Assembly: GCF_019127135.1 (NCBI RefSeq)
Contig: NZ_JAHOEA010000007.1
Location: forward strand, 1-64,000
Length of the DNA: 64,000 nucleotides
Direction of reading: 5' to 3'
From: Segatella copri
GTDB taxonomy: Bacteria; Bacteroidota; Bacteroidia; Bacteroidales; Bacteroidaceae
The notes below the pieces were generated by a model that saw only the letters and a program-made list of their open reading frames with translations, was not told the DNA's origin and searched no databases. Each line of letters begins with the position of its first letter. Position 1 is the first letter of the stretch. Below, piece by piece: positions 1-8,067 of this stretch. A program made the position numbers and the translations under genes.

Positions 1-84
1 TTATTCCAAAATTACGTTAAATCACGCTTGTGAATTTTCACTTGCGAAACTTTAGTAAATATTAAATAGTTAAAAAATCAATCG

Positions 85-651
85 TTACACAATCGTAATA
101 AACACCAGGTCGTCAGGTCCCTGAAACCCCTTCAGCATCATTTCCAGCTTAAAGAGCACAGCTCTCGAGTTCTCCAGTCTTCCCACCTTCGTGTTATTCC
201 CCACCAGGATGCAGCCCTGCGTATCCTTCACCGAATTACCGGAATGGATGCGGATGCCGTCGAAGAGAGGCACATCCATCAGCTGAAACAGCCTCCTGCC
301 GAATTTAGGCGAATAGGTAAACCTCATCAGGTATCTCCCTTCCGGAATCGCCGTCATCCCCTTCACCTTCAGTCTCTTATCCCATTTTCCCCCATTCAGC
401 AGGTTGCGTCGCGGCGGTTCCAGCGTATCGCAGAAAGGCTGCAGCCCTCCGTCACCCTTCAGCCCTCTGTCACCCTTCAGCCCTTCATCAGCCTCCAAGT
501 CCCCCGTCTGGCTCCCGTTCCCTGCGATTCCATCGCAGGTCCCTTCTTCTTCTCTTTCCCCCAGGCAGTAAAGGCGCCCGATGGTATACCCTTTCTTTTT
601 AGCGAAGCGAACCAGCTTCAGCTCCATGATTTTCGTTTTCTTTTTCATCAT
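85..651 (-). CDS. DUF5675-family protein with low-complexity insert
   Basis: A 188-residue protein without signal peptide. The C-terminal two thirds resemble the DUF5675 family of Bacteroidota and phages: a conserved YSPKFGRRLF block near residues 113-122, then RIHSGN (134-139) and DTQGCILVGN (143-152). The spaced His and Cys recall L,D-transpeptidase-like folds, but that comparison is inference and no activity is established. Residues about 33-72 look like an inserted linker. They contain an 18-bp in-frame repeat giving GLKGDR/GLKGDG/GLQ, and the palindrome at 521-539. The gene is a single minus-strand unit with a TACCTTTG box upstream (743-750). Such genes often lie near HU-like/smalltalk/amidase cassettes in this phylum, and one such cassette is 2.7 kb away. 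The family call is fairly safe; the function is unknown. Confidence 0.75.
   Translation of the reverse strand: MMKKKTKIMELKLVRFAKKKGYTIGRLYCLGEREEEGTCDGIAGNGSQTGDLEADEGLKGDRGLKGDGGLQPFCDTLEPPRRNLLNGGKWDKRLKVKGMTAIPEGRYLMRFTYSPKFGRRLFQLMDVPLFDGIRIHSGNSVKDTQGCILVGNNTKVGRLENSRAVLFKLEMMLKGFQGPDDLVFITIV
521..539. repeat. REP-like palindrome, copy 1 (inside DUF5675 gene)
   Basis: The sequence CCTGCGATTCCATCGCAGG forms an 8-bp perfect stem (CCTGCGAT/ATCGCAGG) around TCC. The flanking bases (CCCGTT before, TCCC after, 514-543) are also shared with copies at 2029-2047 and 18620-18638, about 30 identical bases in all. Here it lies inside a coding sequence and is read on the minus strand as GTCDGIAGN. 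Confidence 0.85.
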
Positions 652-742
652 TTATTCATTTTAAAAAGTTATTACTCCAACCAGCGTCATTTCTTCCGAA
701 TCCTTTTCAGGAACCAGCCTCATTTCTTCTGATTTCCGGTTG

Positions 743-750
743 CAAAGGTA
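743..750 (-). promoter_or_regulatory. Possible -7 box for the DUF5675 gene
   Basis: On the minus strand the sequence reads TACCTTTG, matching the Bacteroidota -7 consensus TAnnTTTG, about 90 bases upstream of the start codon. No good TTTG element lies 19-21 bases further upstream, so the assignment is tentative. Confidence 0.35.
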
Positions 751-765
751 GGGCAAAAAAACGAA

Positions 766-802
766 AGGCTTCGTAGACCGCCCTCACGAGTCTACGAAGC
801 CT
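766..802 (-). terminator. Intrinsic terminator of the HIRAN-like gene
   Basis: A perfect 13-bp inverted repeat (AGGCTTCGTAGAC / GTCTACGAAGCCT) with an 11-base loop. Read on the minus strand it is followed by TTTCGTTTTTTT, so it fits a rho-independent terminator about 160 bases downstream of the stop at 962. Confidence 0.7.
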
Positions 803-961
803 ATATTTCTCAAAACAAAGTTAACTATCTGATAATCACCTCATAAAAAAAATCAAAAAAACAAGAAAAAACTTTCATGGAGTCTACAAAGCCCCCATCA
901 ACATCCCCCTGTAATTCCGAAACAAACAACACCCATCAGATACGGGATGCGCTTACAACGC

Positions 962-2617
962 CTAATTTTTATCCTGATAGATTTCCGCCATTTTCTGTCT
1001 CATATCCTTAAAGATCTGCAATTGGCGCTCACGGGTCGTCGTATCGTTAAGAGCGCGACTCAAATCCTTATTGTAATTAGACAAATCCAGATTCACCGCC
1101 CTTCCAAACGCCCGGAAAGCCTCCTTCTTGGTGCAGCGAACCCCATCCTTATCCGTAAAAAGACCCAATTCATAAAGCACATTAACCACACGGATGAAAT
1201 CAATCTTCTTTCCCCGAACAGGCGAAAGATAAACAGAAGAACCAGCCCCCTTCTCCTCCCCGTTTTCAGAAACAGATACAGAAGAGCCCGAAGAAGATAC
1301 TGAAAAACCCGAAGAAGATACTGAAGAACCCGAAGGAGATACTGAAGAACCCGAAGGGGATACAAAAGAACCCGAAGGAGATACTGAAAAAGACCCTGAT
1401 GAGCACCCTGAAAAAGACCCTGTAAAATCAGTATTCCCAGCAGCCCGGCAAGCCGCATCGCTAACCCCCAGTTTCTTGCACAGCAACTTCCTCAACAACC
1501 TATAGCTCAATATATTACGCAAAGCACAAAGCGGCGGCATAAGATAGCGAAGATGTGACAGAAACTTAGCATCATCAGCAATAAAGTCATACAGTCTTCC
1601 CGGCAGTTGCCTCACCTTCATTTCAGTATCAGCCAGCATCACCTGTGGCACGGATGTAGAAAAAGCCATCAAGTGGTCAAAGTCCTCTTTCACCCCTTCA
1701 TCCTCCATCATCTGTTGCCACATTTCGCATCTTTTTCGGGTAACCTCAATGCATCCTCCTTTCACCAGCGCCCTATCCATCTTTTCAGCCATTTCCATCA
1801 GTTTTTGTCTTCCACTAGCCTCAAGCAGCTGTCTGTATCTCAGCACCCTTTCATGCGCCTCCCTGCTCACATCAAAGCTAACCTCCTCCAGCCAGCACCC
1901 CAAATACTCGCAAAGCATAACCTCAGAAGAAGAGAAAGAAGAAGAGCCAGAAGGAGAAGCAGAGCTAGAAGGAGAAGAAGAGCCAGAAGGAGAAGCAGAG
2001 CCAGCACTCCCCCTTTGCGCCCCCGTTCCCTGCGATTCCATCGCAGGTCCCCCGCCTTCCTCACCTGCCTCTATTTCTCCCAAGCAGAAATCGATGATGA
2101 GCTCCAGCGATTCTATCCTCTGCCTAAAAGCAGCAGGGAGGGCCAAAGCAGCAGGCTCCATCCACCCGCTCCAATCAAGAGCAGCAGGAAGAGAAAGAGA
2201 AGCAGCAGCAGAAGAAGAAGCAGCAGCAGAAGCAGCCCCAGCAGCAGAAGAAGAAGCCCCCTTCATCTTAGGCTTCTCTACCCAGAACACCCCGTGTTTC
2301 TCCACGTTCACCTCCGTCACCCTTACCGGTATCCCGACCCGAAGCCTTTCACCGTATTCAGCCACGCACTGATGGGCATCATCTGCAGCCAGATAAGCTA
2401 TCTGCCGCCCATGCTCAAGCACAACAACTGCCTGAGTATCATAATGGTTCTGCTCATCAAGGCGAAGCACAACAAGGGGCAACTGGGCTTGCAAGCCCGA
2501 CAACACCCTGATAGTACGCTGCTCCATTTCAGGAGTCTCCTGTGCATTGCCACGAAGGCTGGGGTTAGCAAAATAACGCACAGCTGTGGCGAGATAAGTA
2601 GTAGTTTTCTGTGTCAT
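962..2617 (-). CDS. HIRAN-like, Ser-rich multi-linker protein of unknown function
   Basis: A 551-residue protein. Residues about 47-100 (LRLDEQNHYDTQAVVVLEHG followed by a QIAYLA turn) match the HIRAN pattern, a small DNA-end-binding module; I infer this from the N-x-Y-D-x-x-A-V core. The middle and C-terminal globular parts are separated by Ala/Ser-rich and Ser/Pro/Gly linkers coded by tandem DNA repeats: 21-bp units near 1290-1390 and 27-bp-like units near 1920-2010. One linker carries the palindrome at 2029-2047. The last ~90 residues (FTDKDG...LDLSNYNKDLSRAL) look like a compact module found in Bacteroidota proteins, with weak resemblance to RteC C-termini. It is a monocistronic gene with a good promoter (2688-2719) and terminator (766-802). 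Coding status is supported by these flanks and by the structured ends; the function is unknown. Confidence 0.7.
   Translation of the reverse strand: MTQKTTTYLATAVRYFANPSLRGNAQETPEMEQRTIRVLSGLQAQLPLVVLRLDEQNHYDTQAVVVLEHGRQIAYLAADDAHQCVAEYGERLRVGIPVRVTEVNVEKHGVFWVEKPKMKGASSSAAGAASAAASSSAAASLSLPAALDWSGWMEPAALALPAAFRQRIESLELIIDFCLGEIEAGEEGGGPAMESQGTGAQRGSAGSASPSGSSSPSSSASPSGSSSFSSSEVMLCEYLGCWLEEVSFDVSREAHERVLRYRQLLEASGRQKLMEMAEKMDRALVKGGCIEVTRKRCEMWQQMMEDEGVKEDFDHLMAFSTSVPQVMLADTEMKVRQLPGRLYDFIADDAKFLSHLRYLMPPLCALRNILSYRLLRKLLCKKLGVSDAACRAAGNTDFTGSFSGCSSGSFSVSPSGSFVSPSGSSVSPSGSSVSSSGFSVSSSGSSVSVSENGEEKGAGSSVYLSPVRGKKIDFIRVVNVLYELGLFTDKDGVRCTKKEAFRAFGRAVNLDLSNYNKDLSRALNDTTTRERQLQIFKDMRQKMAEIYQDKN
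1283..1400. repeat. In-frame 21-bp tandem repeats coding Ser/Pro/Gly linker
   Basis: Degenerate 21-bp units built on GAAGAACCCGAAGGAGATAC-like sequence. On the minus strand they encode seven-residue repeats of the type SPSGSSV. The 21-bp unit keeps the reading frame, so copy number can change without breaking the gene. Confidence 0.7.
2029..2047. repeat. REP-like palindrome, copy 2 (inside HIRAN-like gene)
   Basis: Identical CCTGCGATTCCATCGCAGG core within about 30 shared bases (CCCCGTT... to ...TCCCC). Here it is read on the minus strand in a different frame from copy 1, giving GPAMESQGTG. It sits in a Ser/Gly-rich linker between globular segments. Confidence 0.85.
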
Positions 2618-2687
2618 AAGTATAATTTTTTATCTATATTAGTTTTTACCAGAGGCAAGCTTATTCTTTTAGCTTGCTTGATGGGGG

Positions 2688-2719
2688 CAAAGATAGAAAA
2701 AATAATTGTTACCACCAAA
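2688..2719 (-). promoter_or_regulatory. Bacteroidota-type promoter of the HIRAN-like gene
   Basis: Minus-strand TTTG (2716-2719), a 20-base spacer and TATCTTTG (2688-2695). This is an exact match to the TTTG-N19/20-TAnnTTTG promoter of the phylum, about 70 bases upstream of the start codon at 2617. Confidence 0.75.
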
Positions 2720-2812
2720 CTTTTTCTTCTCTTTTTTCAAAAGTAATCTATGGGCAAGAACTCTTCCCCTAAAGGGGAAACTCAAATATCTTTACATCTT
2801 GATGGTCAAAAG

Positions 2813-2981
2813 TGGTCATTAAGGTCATTGGTCATTAAGGTCATTAAGGATTCTCCAACGGGGAGTAAAAATAGAGACAATAATAAAAATATAAATATTT
2901 ATATTTTTATTATTGTCCTAAAAAAATACCCCCAATCTCAAAGTGCTTAATGACCTTAATGACTAATGACCTTAATGACCA
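2813..2981. repeat. 36-bp inverted repeat pair flanking a 97-bp AT-rich centre
   Basis: The left arm 2813-2848 is two 16-bp units (TGGTCATTAAGGTCAT) plus TAAG. The right arm 2946-2981 is its reverse complement with one mismatch. The centre is AT-rich (TAAAAATATAAATATTTATA-like). A third, identical 36-bp copy lies at 12471-12506. No open frame of convincing content lies inside. It could be a miniature repeat element; the family is unknown. The rest of the 2618-3338 gap contains only promoter elements. Confidence 0.75.
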
Positions 2982-3220
2982 CCCTCTTTTTCTCTCTCCC
3001 CTCAGCCTTCTCTTTATCTCTCCTTCCTCACCCCTCTAGCCGTAGTTTCATTTTTATGTCACGATGAAAAAATATTCTATCACGATATAATAATAACAGG
3101 CGCGCGCGAGCGTGGGTATGGAGATACAGCAGAAGCACCGTCAAACCGTCTTGTGCCGACTACCTGAAGACCTCTCGTTTTGTAAAGAAAAGTTAAAGTT
3201 GAAAAATATTTACGATTTTA

Positions 3221-3252
3221 CTTGCCCATGTCAAAATTTTTTCGTACCTTTG
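3221..3252 (+). promoter_or_regulatory. Promoter of the HU-like gene
   Basis: CTTG (3221-3224), a 20-base spacer and TACCTTTG (3245-3252). This near-consensus Bacteroidota promoter lies about 87 bases upstream of the HU-like start codon at 3339. Confidence 0.65.
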
Positions 3253-3338
3253 CACCGTGAAATTCGAGAAAGCGCGCAAACTCGGGTTCACGCTTACAGA
3301 TTTTCAATATTAATAACCACTTAAAAAAATTAAACATT

Positions 3339-3917
3339 ATGGGAATGAAACTTAAGGCAATTGAGCGTAACGTATCTTTCGACAAGAACAAAACCCGCTA
3401 CGCATTCGTGCTCACTCCAGAGCTCTACGGCAAACTTACTGCCGACAAGGTAATCAAGGAAGCTTCTCTCCGTTCCGGACTGCCAAAGGGTGTGGTAAAC
3501 GCATCTTGGAACGCATTGAGCGACGTCATCGTGGCATGGGCCACTGAGGGTCACAGTGTGGCAATCCCAGGTCTCGGAACCATGCGATTCGGTGTGCGAG
3601 GCAACGCCGTTGAGAAGGTTGACCTCGTAAGTACCGCCCTCATCACCGCACGCCGCGTCATCTTCACCCCAAGTGTGGAGATCAAGGAGGAACTCGCCAA
3701 CACCGCCATCAGCATTACTTGCTACGACCGCAACGGAAAGGTAATCAAGCAGGTTACTTCTGCCGACAAGGGCAACGTAGACGAGGAGGGCGATGGTAAC
3801 AACCCTACTGGCGGCAGCGGAAATACCGGTGAAAACGGCGGTCAAGGCAGCGGAACTACCGAAGGTGGCGGAACTACCGAAGGCGGCGGAACTGACGGCG
3901 ACGGAAACATGGGCTAG
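3339..3917 (+). CDS. HU-like DNA-binding protein with Gly/Thr-rich tail
   Basis: A 192-residue member of the Bacteroidota HU/IHF-like group (HU-HIG type). Residues about 1-130 hold the DNA-binding fold: a basic start (KLKAIERNVSFDKNKTRYAF), a helical part with GLPKGVVNASWNALSDVI, and the conserved turn HSVAIPGLGTMRFGVRG (about 73-89). The last ~45 residues are a Gly/Thr/Asn tail made of short repeats (GTTEGGG). Proteins of this group bind DNA non-specifically and occur in many paralogues; the tail's role is unknown. The start MGMKLK fits, with an A-rich ribosome site just upstream. A very stable UUCG-loop hairpin follows the stop, then the smalltalk gene 130 bases on, an arrangement common in the phylum. 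Confidence 0.85.
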   Translation: MGMKLKAIERNVSFDKNKTRYAFVLTPELYGKLTADKVIKEASLRSGLPKGVVNASWNALSDVIVAWATEGHSVAIPGLGTMRFGVRGNAVEKVDLVSTALITARRVIFTPSVEIKEELANTAISITCYDRNGKVIKQVTSADKGNVDEEGDGNNPTGGSGNTGENGGQGSGTTEGGGTTEGGGTDGDGNMG

Positions 3918-3921
3918 CCAA

Positions 3922-3939
3922 AGCCCCCTTCGGGGGGCT
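3922..3939 (+). terminator. UUCG-tetraloop hairpin between HU-like gene and smalltalk
   Basis: AGCCCCC-TTCG-GGGGGCT is a perfect 7-bp GC stem capped with the extra-stable UUCG loop, starting five bases after the stop codon. It is followed by GCGCTCTTTCTG rather than a clean U-run. It may be a partial terminator or an mRNA stabiliser that lowers smalltalk expression. Confidence 0.6.
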
Positions 3940-4046
3940 GCGCTCTTTCTGAGAAATCCTCCTGAAAAACGGAAACGAAGATTTCCAACACTGCTCTTAA
4001 AAACACGGAAACACAAGTATTTAACCACTAAAAAGAAAGGAAAATC

Positions 4047-4142
4047 ATGATGAAAAAAGAAACATGGAAAACGCTGATACAGGTTATCATCAGCATTCTC
4101 ACCGCCGTAGCAACTACTCTCGGAGTTACGAGCTGCATGTAG
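4047..4142 (+). CDS. Smalltalk protein (31-residue membrane peptide)
   Basis: A 31-codon ORF beginning ATGATGAAAAAAGAAACATG. The peptide starts MMKKETWKTLIQ, continues with a hydrophobic segment (VIISILTAVATTLGV) and ends in TSCM. This matches the 'smalltalk' peptide annotated in many Bacteroides and Prevotella genomes next to HU-like proteins. The Cys near the end after a hydrophobic stretch resembles a lipoprotein site, but its use is not established. A purine-rich ribosome site (AAAGAAAGG) precedes the ATG and a strong hairpin terminator (4198-4260) follows. The function is unknown; in other genomes an amidase often follows, which is absent here. Confidence 0.85.
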   Translation: MMKKETWKTLIQVIISILTAVATTLGVTSCM

Positions 4143-4197
4143 AAAAGGCGGTAAAGAAGAAACGCAAGGCCGCAAGGAAAAGGCGGCAAAAAATTAA

Positions 4198-4260
4198 AGC
4201 CCTGAAAGAGGCAAAAGCATCCTCAAAACATAAAGATGCTTTTAGCCTTTTCTCAGGGCT
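4198..4260 (+). terminator. Long hairpin terminator after smalltalk
   Basis: A nested inverted repeat with AGCCCTGA/TCAGGGCT outer arms and AAAGCATC/GATGCTTT inner arms, followed by CTTTCT. It ends the HU-like/smalltalk unit. Confidence 0.7.
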
Positions 4261-4338
4261 CTTTCTATATATAGAAAGTTTCAAAGTGGTTTTAGTATGG
4301 GCTGAATGCCCGAAAGCTACTTAAAGTAGCACGCTTTT

Positions 4339-4911
4339 TTATCTGATAACCTTCACCTCGCCATCCTTGGCAATCTTTACGATGCTCGAAGGCTGATGAG
4401 GTTTATGCTCCTGGCGACGGCTCCAGCAAACATAATCTACGGCATTGAGGATTTCCTCAGAAATGTCGCGATAATTCTGGGCAGCTGGCTCGCCACTCAC
4501 ATTGGCACTTGTGCTCACAATAGGCTTCTGAAAACGGTAACAGAGCTGCTTGGAGAAAGGCTCATACGTAACGCGCATCGCCAAACTTCCATCCTCTGCC
4601 ACCAGATTACTAGCCACTCCACTCGCGTCATCCAGGATAACCGTGGTAGGTTTCACAGGCATCGCAGCATCAATGAAATCCCACGCCACCTGAGGCACAT
4701 TGCGGAAATAACGAGCCATGCGGTCGGCAGAATCTGTCAGGCAGATAAGCGCCTTAGAGTCGTCACGCTTCTTAATTTCATAAACTTTCTTTACCGCCTC
4801 CGGATTGGTTGCATCACAACCTATTCCCCATACGGTATCCGTTGGGTAGAGAATCACTCCACCCTTGCGCATGCATTCCACAGCACGCTTGATATCTTCT
4901 TCTACAGTCAT
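4339..4911 (-). CDS. tsaC: Threonylcarbamoyl-AMP synthase (TsaC/Sua5/YrdC family)
   Basis: A 190-residue protein of the YrdC-domain length (TsaC type, no Sua5 extension). It makes L-threonylcarbamoyladenylate from threonine, bicarbonate and ATP for the t6A37 modification of ANN-decoding tRNAs. Seen motifs: YPTDTVWGIG (22-31), the basic KKRDDSKALI stretch (47-56) that binds the nucleotide, and STSANVSGEPA (133-143). The start codon is preceded by a short gap of 30 bases to fmt, suggesting co-transcription with fmt. A weak hairpin (GCTAC/GTAGC, 4316-4330) lies just past the stop. YciO-like paralogues are an alternative, but the motif set favours the tRNA enzyme. Confidence 0.85.
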   Translation of the reverse strand: MTVEEDIKRAVECMRKGGVILYPTDTVWGIGCDATNPEAVKKVYEIKKRDDSKALICLTDSADRMARYFRNVPQVAWDFIDAAMPVKPTTVILDDASGVASNLVAEDGSLAMRVTYEPFSKQLCYRFQKPIVSTSANVSGEPAAQNYRDISEEILNAVDYVCWSRRQEHKPHQPSSIVKIAKDGEVKVIR

Positions 4912-4941
4912 AATTACTATAAAAACTTAAATTCCTAATAC

Positions 4942-6063
4942 CTAAAAATCGTCCTCAATATCCTTCCTCTGACACTCATAATAGGCAATGTCCTTCATGC
5001 CGTTGAGGAAGGCAGCTGCCTCCATGCGCTTCTTGCCGCTAAGCTGAAGTTCCTGAATGTTGAGCCATTCGTCGAGACAGGCTACCTGTAGCTGCTTGCC
5101 CTCAATGCGCAGCGAACCTACAGGCGCAGCGCCACGTTTTTCGCCCGAAAGATGGGTGGCAAACATCTTGAGCACCTGAATCTTTGCCGTGCTCGGCTTG
5201 CGAGACGGATGGGAAGTTGGCTCAGGGAATTTAACATAATCATCAGAACCCACAGCATTCTCCACCTTTCCTTCTGTAGGATCGTCAAAGAAAACTACCG
5301 TCTCCTTCTTCTTGATTTCGGTCCATGCACCAGGGTATGGAGAAAGACCGCGGATGAAATCATACACCTTCTTGGCTGGCTGGTGGAAGTCGATGCGGCA
5401 GGTATCCTTGAAGATTTTAGGAGCCGGCTTGAGTTCGGCACCCTCACCTATCAGTTTGCTCTGCGGAATGGAACCGATGTTGCCGTCGGCAGCGATGAGC
5501 GCATCAATGGTTTCCAGCGCCAGTTCGGCACCGAGATGCATCAGCCCGTCGTAAACATACTCCACATTTGCCGTCTCCGGAATAGGGAAACGCTTCTGCA
5601 TGATGATGCGGCCGGTATCAATGTCGTGGTCGAGGAAGAAGGTAGTGACACCCGTCTCCTTCTCGCCGTTGATGACTGCCCAGTTGATTGGCGCCGCACC
5701 GCGATACTGCGGAAGGAGGGCTGCATGTACATTAAAAGTACCATATTGAGGCATCGCCCAAACCACCTCAGGCAGCATGCGGAAAGCCACTACCACCTGC
5801 AAATCGGCATGATAAGAGCGCAACTGCTCTACAAACTCCGGGTCCTTCATCTTTACAGGCTGCAACACCGGCAACCCGTGCTCCACGGCATACTGCTTCA
5901 CCTGCGAAGGCTGCAGCGTATCCTGGTGTCTGCCCACCGGTTTATCAGGCTGCGTAACCACAGCCACCACGTTGTAACCGCCCTCTACCAGGCGCTTGAG
6001 GGATTCCACCGCAAACTCCGGTGTTCCCATGAATATGATTCTCAAATCCTTCTTCTCCATCAC
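4942..6063 (-). CDS. fmt: Methionyl-tRNA formyltransferase
   Basis: A 373-residue cytosolic enzyme that formylates initiator Met-tRNA using 10-formyl-THF. It has the N-terminal Rossmann part (IIFMGTPEFAV, 9-19), the catalytic NVHAALLPQYRGAAPI segment (111-126) with the conserved His, and DHDIDTG (145-151) holding the catalytic Asp. The C-terminal tRNA-binding domain follows. The protein is about 55 residues longer than the E. coli enzyme. The excess lies near residues 245-310, a Pro/Lys-rich stretch between the domains. It lies between clcA-like and tsaC on the same strand, with a 68-bp gap on the upstream side made mostly of 7-bp repeats. Confidence 0.95.
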   Translation of the reverse strand: MMEKKDLRIIFMGTPEFAVESLKRLVEGGYNVVAVVTQPDKPVGRHQDTLQPSQVKQYAVEHGLPVLQPVKMKDPEFVEQLRSYHADLQVVVAFRMLPEVVWAMPQYGTFNVHAALLPQYRGAAPINWAVINGEKETGVTTFFLDHDIDTGRIIMQKRFPIPETANVEYVYDGLMHLGAELALETIDALIAADGNIGSIPQSKLIGEGAELKPAPKIFKDTCRIDFHQPAKKVYDFIRGLSPYPGAWTEIKKKETVVFFDDPTEGKVENAVGSDDYVKFPEPTSHPSRKPSTAKIQVLKMFATHLSGEKRGAAPVGSLRIEGKQLQVACLDEWLNIQELQLSGKKRMEAAAFLNGMKDIAYYECQRKDIEDDF

Positions 6064-6121
6064 AATATTTAATATTTAATGTTTACTTGAAGCACAAGAA
6101 TTCTTCATTCTTCGTTCTTCA
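6064..6121. repeat. Two heptamer arrays between ClC and fmt
   Basis: 6064-6084 is AATATTT, AATATTT, AATGTTT. 6101-6121 is TTCTTCA, TTCTTCG, TTCTTCA. Together they fill most of the gap between two co-directional genes. The second sequence resembles the array inside trpE (13983-14010). Confidence 0.7.
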
Positions 6122-6131
6122 CTTAAAACTC

Positions 6132-7946
6132 CTACTCCGCCGACATATCCGCAACAATCTGCCTGTACATGGAATAGATTCTGGTACGGCTGATGTAACC
6201 CTTCAGCACGCCGCTCACATCTACCACTGGCAGCTGGGCGGCATCGGTTTTGTCAAATTTCTGCATCACCTCGTCCATGCTGTCGTGCTCGGTAAGAACG
6301 GCAGAAGGCTGCATCATCAGCTGGCGCACGGTGAAATGCTGATACAGTTCGGTGCGGAAGATGATGTGGCGAATCTTCGTAATATCTACCACGCCCAGCA
6401 GCACGCCCGCCTTGTCGAGAACCGGCAGGAAGTTGTTGTTGCTGCGGCTTATCTCGCTCACCAGCTTGCTCATCGGCAGATCAGGACCCACCGGATGATA
6501 ATCTTTCTCAATGACATCCTGCATGCCCAGCAGCGTGAGCGCAGCCTTGTCAATATGGTGGGTGAGCAGCTTGCCCTCTCTTGCCAGACGCAGGGCGTAG
6601 ATGCTGTGGCTCTCGAAGATGCTGATGGTGAGCAGCGAAGAGATGCACACGATCATCAGCGGCATGAAGAGCTGGTAGCCGCCCGTGAGTTCGGCGATGA
6701 GGAAGATGCCCGTAAGCGGGGCATGCATCACGCCCGTAATGAGACCCGCCATGCCCATGAGTGTAAAGTTTTGCTCAGGAACGTAGACGCCCACCTGGTT
6801 CACATTCCAGAGACGCGCAAAGAGGAAACCGGCAAAACCGCCAATGATGAGCGAAGGGGCAAAGGTACCACCGCATCCGCCACTGCCGTTGGTTGCCGAG
6901 GTGGCAAAAACCTTGGTAAAGGTTACCAGGGCGATGTAGAGGATGAGCAGCTGGTTGTGCCCGTAGAAGAGCGAACGGCTCATCACCTGCCCCCAGTCTT
7001 CCACATTCTGCCCCTTCAGCAGCACGTTGACTGCCGAATAGCCCTCGCCGTAGAGCGAAGGGAAGAGGAAGATGAGCGAACTCAGAATCAGTCCGCCAAA
7101 CAGCAGTTTTACGTATGGATAAGGCGAAAGCTTGGCAAAGAAGCCCTCGCACGCCGACATGGTGCGCATGAAATAAAGGCTCACCAAACCGCAGAAAATG
7201 CCCAGCAAAAGGCAGGCTGGCACCCTGTCGAGCGCCCACGGACTGGTAAGCGTAAAATCGAAAAGGCTCTTGGAGCCCATCAGGATGTAGGTAAAGCAAG
7301 TGGCTGTTACACAACTGATAAGGATAGGCAGCAAGGAAGCCATGCTCAGGTCTACCATCAGCACTTCGAGCGTAAATACGAGTCCGGCAATGGGCGCCTT
7401 GAAGATGCCGGCAATGGCTGCAGAAGCACCGCAGCCCACCAGCAGAATCATGGTTTTCTTGTCCATGCGGAAAATTTGCCCCAGGTTTGACCCGATGGCC
7501 GAGCCCGTGAGCACAATAGGTGCCTCGGCTCCCACAGAACCACCGAAACCGATGGTGATGCCTGATGCCACCACCGACGACCAGCAGTTGTGGGCCTTGA
7601 GCTTGGAATTTTTGGTAGAGATGGCGTAAAGCACACGGGTGATACCGTGGGAAATGTTATCTCTGACCACATATTTGATAAAGAGCATGGTGAGGTAGAT
7701 GCCCACAATCGGGAAGAGCAGGAAGAGCAGGTTGTAGGTGCTCTGGTTGAATCCCGAAGTGAGCAACAGCTGTATTTCGTGCACGATGCCGTGCAGGAAA
7801 TATCCTGCCACCGACGCCAGAAGGCCGATGACGAAAGCCAGGATAAGGGTCATCTGGCGGTCGGAAATATGCTTTTTCTGCCAATCCACCATCCGGTTTA
7901 TCCATCCCTCTTTCTGCCCGTAGTAATCTAGAATTTCTTCATCCAT
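6132..7946 (-). CDS. ClC-family chloride channel/transporter with CBS pair
   Basis: A 604-residue inner-membrane protein. Residues about 30-450 are the many-helix ClC core. GGSVGAEAPIVLTG (135-148) is the selectivity-filter helix and keeps the gating Glu in a GAEAP variant of the usual GREGP. A later GGTFAPSLIIGG segment corresponds to the GxFxP motif. Residues about 470-600 form a tandem CBS domain typical of nucleotide sensing. Retention of the gating Glu is compatible with Cl-/H+ exchange, but whether it is channel or antiporter cannot be told. It lies downstream of prfC on the same strand; the gap contains a heptamer stem-loop (7957-8064). Confidence 0.9.
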   Translation of the reverse strand: MDEEILDYYGQKEGWINRMVDWQKKHISDRQMTLILAFVIGLLASVAGYFLHGIVHEIQLLLTSGFNQSTYNLLFLLFPIVGIYLTMLFIKYVVRDNISHGITRVLYAISTKNSKLKAHNCWSSVVASGITIGFGGSVGAEAPIVLTGSAIGSNLGQIFRMDKKTMILLVGCGASAAIAGIFKAPIAGLVFTLEVLMVDLSMASLLPILISCVTATCFTYILMGSKSLFDFTLTSPWALDRVPACLLLGIFCGLVSLYFMRTMSACEGFFAKLSPYPYVKLLFGGLILSSLIFLFPSLYGEGYSAVNVLLKGQNVEDWGQVMSRSLFYGHNQLLILYIALVTFTKVFATSATNGSGGCGGTFAPSLIIGGFAGFLFARLWNVNQVGVYVPEQNFTLMGMAGLITGVMHAPLTGIFLIAELTGGYQLFMPLMIVCISSLLTISIFESHSIYALRLAREGKLLTHHIDKAALTLLGMQDVIEKDYHPVGPDLPMSKLVSEISRSNNNFLPVLDKAGVLLGVVDITKIRHIIFRTELYQHFTVRQLMMQPSAVLTEHDSMDEVMQKFDKTDAAQLPVVDVSGVLKGYISRTRIYSMYRQIVADMSAE

Positions 7947-7956
7947 CTTTGTTTAT

Positions 7957-8064
7957 TTTGAACTTTGAACTTTGAACTTTGAACTTTGAACTTTATGATA
8001 TGCTGTCTTGGTGATTATCGGGTCAAGTAAGTGTAATCATAAAGTTCAAAGTTCCAAGTTCAAT
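7957..8064. repeat. TTTGAAC heptamer stem-loop between prfC and ClC gene
   Basis: Five perfect tandem copies of TTTGAAC (7957-7991) are followed by TTTATGAT. About 40 bases on, 8037-8064 holds the degenerate reverse complement (ATCATAAAGTTCAAAGTTCC...). The two arms can form a long hairpin. The same five-heptamer plus TTTATGAT structure recurs at 18478-18520 in the trp operon. Confidence 0.85.
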
Positions 8065-8067
8065 GTA

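Noticed and set aside
1607..2746. 379-codon plus-strand ORF
   Set aside because: Antisense to the HIRAN-like gene, Arg/Ser-rich from repeat DNA, and it runs through that gene's promoter.
2750..2950. 66-codon plus-strand ORF
   Set aside because: It consists largely of the 36-bp repeat and the AT-rich centre, with no ribosome site and no protein-like composition.
3112..3324. 70-codon ORF upstream of the HU-like gene
   Set aside because: It spans the promoter of the HU-like gene and has random-looking composition.
4064..4324. 86-codon ORF after the HU-like gene
   Set aside because: It overlaps the better supported smalltalk gene in another frame and continues through its terminator.
6087..7490. 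467-codon plus-strand ORF
   Set aside because: Antisense shadow of the ClC gene; His/Gln-rich composition typical of reverse reading, no motifs.
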